Positions 56,001 to 64,000 of a DNA stretch of 64,000 nucleotides are shown piece by piece. The DNA comes from Nematostella vectensis (taxonomy: Eukaryota; Cnidaria; Anthozoa; Actiniaria; Edwardsiidae): NCBI RefSeq assembly GCF_932526225.1, contig NC_064034.1, positions 4,326,001 through 4,390,000 on the forward strand, in the 5' to 3' direction. The position numbers and the translations under genes were made by a program. The notes beneath the pieces are model-generated. The model did no database searches. It had not been told where the DNA came from and saw nothing but the letters and a program-made list of their open reading frames with translations. The stretch's first letter is position 1; each line of letters begins with the position of its first letter.

Positions 56001-59000
56001 ACGTATTTGAGACAAATTTTTGCGGGTTTAGCCACGGGGAAAACTCTGTACAAAATATTGCCAAAAATTCCCTTAAGCAATATTGTTTGTCAAACTAATT
56101 TTCAAGATCCATTATTCGCCTTTGCAAGAGTCTGACCTTTTTTGTTGTGTAATGATCCAGAGTGCTCACCTGAAATGCGATAAGCAGCGGTTTACAAAAG
56201 AGTTCATCAAATAACAAGGGGGTTTATAGCAATATTTTCTTATTTTAAAAAAATGTGAAAACATACTCGCAAATATATTGATATGTTATTATGCTTGATG
56301 TGGTTTCTAGACGGATCCAAACCTTACTTGCAAGCTTATTTTGGAGATGTGTTGTCAAAATCTCGCTTTTCAAAGAAGTCTTTGGATAATAAGGTTTTCC
56401 ATAGATTCGGCAAAACGTTTTATATCTGCTCTGCGTCATGATCGGTGGGATAATCGTGATCAACTTAGGTCATGAAATTGCTAGGCTTGTTGTCATGAGT
56501 GTCACGTAATTACTCCATAAAAATCTAATATTACAATTTTGAGAAGTTCCGGGGATTTTTGATAGCCGGAACTCTAAGAGATAAATTACGCGTGAAACAC
56601 AAACTGTCCTTTTTCACTTGACACTTTTCTCCTATACTAAAACTGGCACAATTAATGAATAAATTTGATGCAAGGCTTCAGTTATAACGGTATAACTCGT
56701 ATAAGATAGTGTCTTTTGCTAAAAAATTAAACACGTGATAGTGCGTATACATTAGCCTAGAGGGGAAAAATACCGAGGGATCCCATAACAGACAGGGGAA
56801 ATGTGTTAAAAGCAATTTCCAACTCAAAGCACTACAAACAAACAGATTTTCAAATGCAACCTTCGAGCGCATCTCTTTTCTGACTGAAGTCCAGTTGTTA
56901 TTTGGGATGTTGTGATCTACTAGTTGAGACTCCTAAGGGGTAGTAGAAGCGGAAACATTTTGAACACCCCCTGAGGGATAGCAGTTAGTAGAATTTTACA
57001 CCGTAAAAGATATAGGCCCCGGCGGGACAAGGTAATTGCCCTTTCTCTAGACAGTTTAAATGCAAATTCCCTTTGTAGGAGGACGGAATTTTAGAGCCAT
57101 TAATTTCTAGTTTAAATTTGGTGATGGTCTTTTCTTCTAGAAGAGATGAATAGTACCATCTTAGGCCGCGAGAAAAATGTTATAACCACATATATAAATA
57201 GAGTTGCTATGGAAGTCTACTTGTTATAACCACATATATAAATAGAGTTGCTATGGAAGTCTACTTCTCTTGAAGAGGCGATATTCGCAATGACGAAGAA
57301 AGTGCTACTTTTTATCACTTATCCTTTAATAAGTGCAATTGATTACAGCCTGGCCCATTAGTCAATATTTTACGAGAGAATAAATAGCCCGCATGCAACT
57401 GAAAAGTTCATATTTTTTTAATTTGTCAATAGAGCTCTTGCCACTCTATAGAATTTTCGCTCGGCACTCGACAAACATACACAAGGATGTATAAAAACCG
57501 ATTTTCTAAGCCTGTAGAACCAAATAAAATAGGGAAAGTGAGACACAAAAGTAAATAAGTAAATAGAAATTGGAAAAGTTTCAAATAAATCGATTTTTGT
57601 CCGAATAGTACGCGTATTCAAAAATCACATCAATATGTTTCCTGTACTGTGCGATGAGTTGGTGCCTAGAGGCTCCATCGTTAAGTGCTTTTGAAGTTCG
57701 CCGACCGGCAAGGGGGGGGGGGGGGGGGGGGGCTTGTTTGTATTTACAGCATAACGCTGTATTCCATTTTTTCTCCTTTTGAAAATGCGTTTTTAATTTT
57801 AAAAAAACCGGAGTATCTACACTAATTAGCTGATAAGCAAGTCGCCATTTTCTTGCGCTTTCGTTCCGCACCAGCTGCCTTTGATTAAGGCCTCGGTGGC
57901 CCCTCGAAATGTTCGGGCTCAAAGAAACGGAGCTGGAAATCGAGTCTAAATTAATCTTTCTCTCGCATATACCCAAATACGGCAATAGCAATACTTCAGC
58001 CAATCCCGGGCACGGTCCTGTGCACTTTTTTATTTATTTCCAAACGCTGAAGAGGGCATTATTATGGTATAACTTCAGAAAGGTAATGTACTTTTACTTT
58101 TGTTACTTACAAAAGCTTTTACTACTTTTGTGAGCACAATTACAATATCCAAATTCTGGCATATTGGCATATAAGAAAAAGGCAGTCCATTTGATGTATA
58201 CATCATTCCAGACCTGGTTCTACGCACAGTACTAACAGCAGTTCAGTTGTTAAAAGTTTTTTATTTGACACTAAAATTGTCCTCATGCATAGAGCCATTA
58301 TTTCCGTAAAAACAACAACGCAATTGTTATTTAAATTTGATGATGCTTCCTGTCAAAAAGATAGATTTCTCTTAAAGGCTATAGAAACTCTCGAGAGAGA
58401 TCACTATATTTGAAGAAAATGAATATTTAGAAAAGTAGAGACATTTGTTTATCAGCTAGCCTTCAACACGGAGTCGGATCCGTTTAAAAAACCTGTTCAT
58501 TTAAGAATTACCAGGATGCCTCTTGTTGTTACGTTTAAAGAATTTGTGGGATTAGCACTTTCTTAAGCTCACTCCGTCATCCTTATACTTATTTGATATC
58601 TAATACATCTTGGCGCAAGTAGAATCGCGATTTGTAAAAAAAAAAAAAAAAAAAAAAAATGCCCTACGCGAACGCCAACTTGGAATTGCTTGATAACGTC
58701 AGTCAAGCCCAAGCCGCTGTTATGCCCACTTCTACACCCCGTTGTCTAACAGTCTGTTAGGAAAATTGTCTTCGGCTGGTTGGAAGCCATCCATGATGGG
58801 CCGTAAGGCCTACTAAAATGCATTCTCAATCACAAATTAAATTTATTTTCTTCTAATCAAGTAAAAATGCTGAAGAATAAAAAAATCCATCTAGCATTCC
58901 TGTTATTTTACTAGCGTTTGAGATGGGATATAAAAAGGACCAATAAGGATAGGGGAAATGTCAAATGAAAATGAAACAAGGAGAGGGGAAAAAAGAGGGA

Positions 59001-62000
59001 ATATTGAATAGATTGAAAATTTTCAATTGCAAGCCCACAAATGTATATTCCCCATGGATGATCCTCTATCAAATGAGTAAAATTTTGAGTAAATTCCGGT
59101 TACTCAGAGGATCGGGATCAGCAAAAATAGAAATATACATGAAATTAAAAAAAAAAACATGCTTACCTGACTGATATCGCTTGATGATCTAATGACCAGA
59201 CGTATCTAATGTAGAAGGGTGTATATTAGGGCACAGTGTGAGGGCGACGGCAAGTAAACGCATCTCGTCCAGATCTTTAATGAATTCAACCAACTTCCAA
59301 ATTACCTTAGTTTACAAAAGAATATTAAAGGACGCATAGCTTGATTTATGAACTATTTCAATGCCGTAGCCCAAAAGGGGAAGTTGTTGTCTTTTAAAGT
59401 GGACCAAAGGGTATAAAAAAGCATCGGACATGGTAAGCTAACTACTAAGAGCAAAAAGTGAAAGAAAACAAAATCGTGGTAGAAAAATAATCGCAGTACT
59501 TATTTCAGTAAAACTTTCGGGTGCAATTTGCTTATTGGAAAAGATGACATCAACAGGGAAAGACAAGGTTCCGCTATAGTTACCATGGTTTCAACGGGAG
59601 ATTATACTATGGTAGCTACCCTTCCGGGTGGGTTCTGTGCTGCAAGAATTATATCAAAAGGCGAATGAGTTACAACCAAGTTTTGTGCGTCTTTCTTTTG
59701 TTTAAAAGCTCTACGCTCCCTTACCCCATCGTAAAAATAGAGATAGGCTTTTTTAGAAGAGGCCTTTGGCCTTTGTGCAAGCATGAATATGGGAAAGTTA
59801 TAGCGAGTTTTTACCCATAAAGCAGTTGCGTGGGCGTGGCGCCGCCATCTTGCATGCAGACCCTGGTCCGCAAATCAAACATATTACCTAGAACGTAGCC
59901 GTTAAAACAAATGACAAAAAGTGATAAAAGAAGATAAATAAACAAGAAAAAAAAAATGAACAACTGCCCTTAGTATTGTATTTATGATCTATCGATTACG
60001 CTCGCGATCTAATCTTCTAATTGTCGATTTCCCTTTTAGTTGTCGGAAGAGGGCACGGTGGATACGACTTCCCTCCCCCCGATTTGACATACTACTATCC
60101 GAGAGGATAACACCCAGACACTGTTAGACAAATTTTACATAACATCGAGTTGTCAAAAACATGAAACAATTAGTCAATTGCTGTATCACTGAAGCTCAAT
60201 TAACTCATTTCAGAAAGAAAGTAATTATCCAATTCCCGAAGGCTAACTTTTAATGAGCTCGATTTAGTTGAAGATGTCAAGTTGGGATGCTAAAATATAT
60301 TATACTAGTATAGATGGAATTCATTCCGAATTTCTATAGCGCGTTACTATGGAAACAGCGTTACATTTTGTTTCGCCAAACTAAGCTTCGTTTCTGGTCG
60401 CAATATATATCACACAATAGTTGGCATGTAGGGGTATATTTTATGCCCTTTTATTATTTAAGAAAAATTGAAATAAAAATATTTTGTTTTATTTTGAAAT
60501 ATTTTAAATGTTTTCGATATCTTTTATTGTGTTTTCACTATCTAATTCATGTGCTTTTCTAAAGCAGCTAGCTCATTCGAGTCTTTTACCTAAACTTTTT
60601 TCCCTATATATATAGAAGAATGGTGATCCCATTCGAAAGAACATTTTGCAGCTTATCTAGCTTTTATATAGACATTACACATCAACCTAGCTTTCATATG
60701 AACTTCTACATAGCTGGCTGCTTCGCCACATATACGGGCACTCGGTAGCAGATGGTTGACAGAGCGAGGAAATACGGGATTATTTGTGCTTCTGAATATT
60801 CTAGAAAACTAATCAATCAGCTTACTCCTTCAAGTAATTCTCAAATGAAATACACTTCTTGTTTATAATCTTCTATTAAAAAGGATATTGCAAAATTGAT
60901 CTAAAGGGTTGATAAAGTTGAGTTAATCAATAAAACACATTTCCATATAAAGTTGATGCGATCAGCAGGATGTTTTTTATGTGTTCGGTGTGTCAATGGG
61001 TTGGTAGCTCGAAAATAAAAGAAAATTAAATTAGGAAGTTGAAAATGCGTTTGGACTTCTCGAAATTTTGATAGGAATATCGTAGCTGGAAAGGGCTTTC
61101 ACTATTAATATATCTATTTAGTAAGAAAACTCATTTCAACATCAGGCTTGAAAATATAAACCGATTACACTCTTTTTTATAAGAACGTTTTATTTTCATT
61201 TTTAGGCTGGGCCGTTTATGAAAACTATTATGAAAAAGGTTTTTATAAAAAAGAAGTAGTGTACCACCTGTTCGCATAGCTGTTACACAAAAAATTTCGC
61301 TTGCTCTCCCATCAAAGCTGCCCAAAGCTGCAGTAAAATTCAGCTTCTTGTTAACTTTTTCATTTCTCTTGAATATCAACGAACGGCGATTAATTCAGCT
61401 TTTTAAAATAGCTGTGCCTATAAATCATCTAATTCTAAATTGCGTTTACCGGTTTGCTTGAAGCAAAAACTCCAATACAGTGAAACTTACAAAGTTCTAT
61501 GAGGCTAACCGCTTGTTATTTTTCGCGGAATTACAAAGCCAATCTCGAGTTGGCGAAAAAAAAGCAGAAAGGAAACAATAAGAAAGAAACTTGTTTTTGC
61601 CTAAAAAGCCCAGTTACTAGGACATGCAATGCATTTAATTTTAGTGTTAGACTTTTTAAAAACAGTCTACGGTTCTTTTCGGGGCAGTTTGCGTGGTTGA
61701 ACATATGGCTTCATTTTTTTTTTTCAAAAAAAGAGGAAAAGAACCACTTTATATTCCAGGAAAAATTCATCTTCGACGAACTTACACTCATTACTTGTAG
61801 CAGCAAATATACTTAATGTAATAATGCCATTGGTATTTGCTTACCTCATATTTTGTTAGTGATTTTTAGGTCTCCGCGCCTTTTTGCTGCGTTCGTGTAC
61901 ATTAAAACCACTTTTTAATTGAATTTCTCGCCGGTTCACATTATAATGAAGCTTTTAAAAGGCTATAGTTCTATTTATGTGCGGAAAAATTGGCTTTGTA

Positions 62001-64000
62001 ATTTTGCCAAACGCATCCGCTTGATAAATAGCATGTACACTTGAAGATTAAGGAGGGGTGAAGGTTGCTGAAAGAAACGGGTCTCTTTACATATAGCAGC
62101 ATTACCAAAAAGCGTTTGACTAGCTGTTGAACCGTGGAATTGAACATGCAAACTTGTGACTTCCTTTGCGGCTATTTTTAAAAGGTAGAGGAGCACTTAG
62201 GGAATGTAGAGCTTCACACACAACATATAATTATGCCTTATGAAAATGTGACATATTAGCATTGGCTCTAAGGTAATCAGTGCAGCACAAAGCCGAGTGC
62301 TGGATTTTGTGAAATATGCCATTAAAGCTGTCGTTCATTATAAAGTAATTAAAAACGTTCGTTATTGACCACCGATTTTTTTTTTTTGAATATGTGTTTA
62401 CTCCTTTCGAGTTTCAACTAGGTTGAAGCAACGCAATCGTTATGAAGTATAAATAATGCCTTACCAAAATACCATAAAACTCAGAAAATGTGTTTACGGC
62501 CTATTTGCTTATAAAGCTCTTGAGATCATGTTTCGCAAATATGGCATTGAGTTTACTCAATTTTTCACTTACATCCGAATTATGTAGAGAGCGGCAATGA
62601 GTGGATACTTAATAAAAATAAATACATATAATTAAAAACATCAATATTTTTCTAAGAAATACATAGTTAGATGTCATGACTAAGACGCACACTGTCAAAG
62701 GTATACAAAAGATTTGCAGCCATAATTATTTAATTTTGATCAATAATTAAAGTGATAAAAACATTAGAATCATCAAATATCTATTCGCTTTTAAAATGAG
62801 CCAGAACAAATCTTTTAAAAAATTTGCGCACAATTGTCGTCAGAAGCTTCTTTTACAAGAAGCAGCTGGATTATGCTCCAAGCATGGAGTCACTAGAATG
62901 CGTCATATTCACGTTTCTTCGCATTATTACTGTTTTTACATTGTGTAAAAGTAAAACACCACAAAATTGACGCATTTAGCCATTGTTTGTTAGCGATGCT
63001 CGACGCTAAGAAAGAGGTAATTGTTTTTTTCCTCGACTCTGAAATTCATGTCTGGTTTGACCAAATAAGGCACATGACAGCCATAAGGATAGAGCTCATT
63101 AAAAATGTACAAAAAAAAATCACGTGCCGTCACTCATTCTTTTTTCCCAAAACTCATAACACCCAGGGTCGCTTTTGCCCATTTCTTTTATTTGTCTTTT
63201 GATTTGATCATTCGTCGTGTCTTTGAAATAAACATCGTCTTCTTATTTATGCAATACCTCTTTAATACAACACTTAAAAGCGGCTAGCCCTGTCTTATAC
63301 GATGAGGCGGTTAACGGCGTAGAGTACATAAGGATATGCACAGGAGCTACATAAGGGTACACAAGAATCAAAAGCGATAGCTTGTATAGATCACCCCAAA
63401 AGACATTCGAGTATCTAAACTCTACGATACCTTAAAACTTGGCATGCCCTAGATTGACAAAAAGGGCTCTCGTGTCGTGTGAGTGCCATGGATGTTCAGA
63501 TGGAACAGTACAATACTCTTGTTAAAACCACAATCAGCACTTTCTTGGAAAATGTTACATCAATGCAAACAATGGTCGTAAGCTGCCTTAATGTGTTATT
63601 TGATGTTGCGGACGCCCTATTGTCATAACATGTCATATGTGGGGGGCAATCTACAAGTGATATTTCATTCAAATACTAAATGAAACTTAAAAAAAGAATT
63701 GTCTCCGGAACTATAACAGGATAAAGAGAAACCTATTTCGATAAGAATAATTGGTTTCCAATTCACTTCATCTACACGAACATAAAACAATTCAAACGCT
63801 AAGTAGAAATACCATAATCAGCGTATAGCTGCCTGGTACAAAAACACCCACATTTTGAACTTTATTTATCAAATATGTCTTTAATGATCAGCTCTGTGAT
63901 TGCCTACGTATAAGTCGTATATCTTGAAAATTTGTAGAACCAAGGGCATTAGGAGTTAGTTAGAAATAGAGTTTGGAGCTTCAGAGCTGGCAAGCCAATT
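53050..64000. other. Large AT-rich stretch with no supported gene
   Basis: No ORF has recognisable homology, codon bias or splice support on either strand. It contains poly(G) runs near 55254-55275 and 57712-57732, a 44 bp exact direct repeat (57179-57266), and a poly(A) tract at 58637-58660 that could be a retroposon tail. Short degenerate AAATCAAGG-type repeats lie near 53100-53230, upstream of the GPCR on its strand. Confidence 0.5.
57179..57266. repeat. 44 bp tandem duplication
   Basis: Two consecutive identical copies starting GTTATAACCACATATATAAA and ending GGAAGTCTACTT. Confidence 0.95.

Overview
The window is eukaryotic nuclear DNA, and the best fit is a cnidarian, probably a sea anemone such as Nematostella vectensis. 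Introns are short, with clean GT..AG junctions that keep phase. The gene set is metazoan (supervillin, a ZNF341-type zinc-finger factor, rhodopsin-class GPCRs). Introns and spacers are full of MITE-like inverted repeats, minisatellites and poly(G)/poly(C) runs. The species assignment is inference; the exon-intron architecture is read from the sequence.

Region 1 (about 190-21780, + strand) is one large supervillin-like gene. A 2.1 kb exon (ATG at 329) encodes a disordered, charged N-terminal region with repeated short motifs. A 115 bp exon at 5704-5818 bridges, in phase, to 21 small exons (8201-21745) that encode gelsolin/villin-like repeats and a C-terminal headpiece. The model totals 23 exons and 1,625 codons, with every junction in phase. 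Its introns carry at least seven unrelated minisatellites, several MITE-like elements and a LINE remnant. Three tandem arrays sit on exon boundaries and copy the splice site.

Region 2 (24183-26909, +) is a four-exon gene for a secreted protein of about 201 residues built from two tandem six-cysteine modules. I do not recognise the family.

Region 3 (28.5-34.5 kb) holds a decayed Crypton-like recombinase fragment, a 3.6 kb GCTAYT hexanucleotide array, a broken class A GPCR on the minus strand whose 3' end runs straight into that array, and a reverse-transcriptase scrap.

Region 4 (34.5-44.7 kb) is mostly non-coding. It has several well-defined non-autonomous DNA transposons (possible hAT-like, TTAA-flanked and palindromic types) and a weak candidate multi-exon gene (40644-42905) interrupted by two of them.

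Region 5 (44781-50086, +) is a four-exon, nine-finger C2H2 protein resembling ZNF341. The end of its coding sequence, stop codon included, lies in a 78 bp tandem repeat. A 23 bp minisatellite (51.04-51.68 kb) separates it from an intact convergent single-exon GPCR (51987-53033, minus).

Region 6 (53.05-64 kb) is AT-rich, with no gene I can support.

The genes do not look like a functional cluster. The most unusual theme is that minisatellite amplification repeatedly starts on a gene-structure boundary (splice donor, splice acceptor, stop codon).
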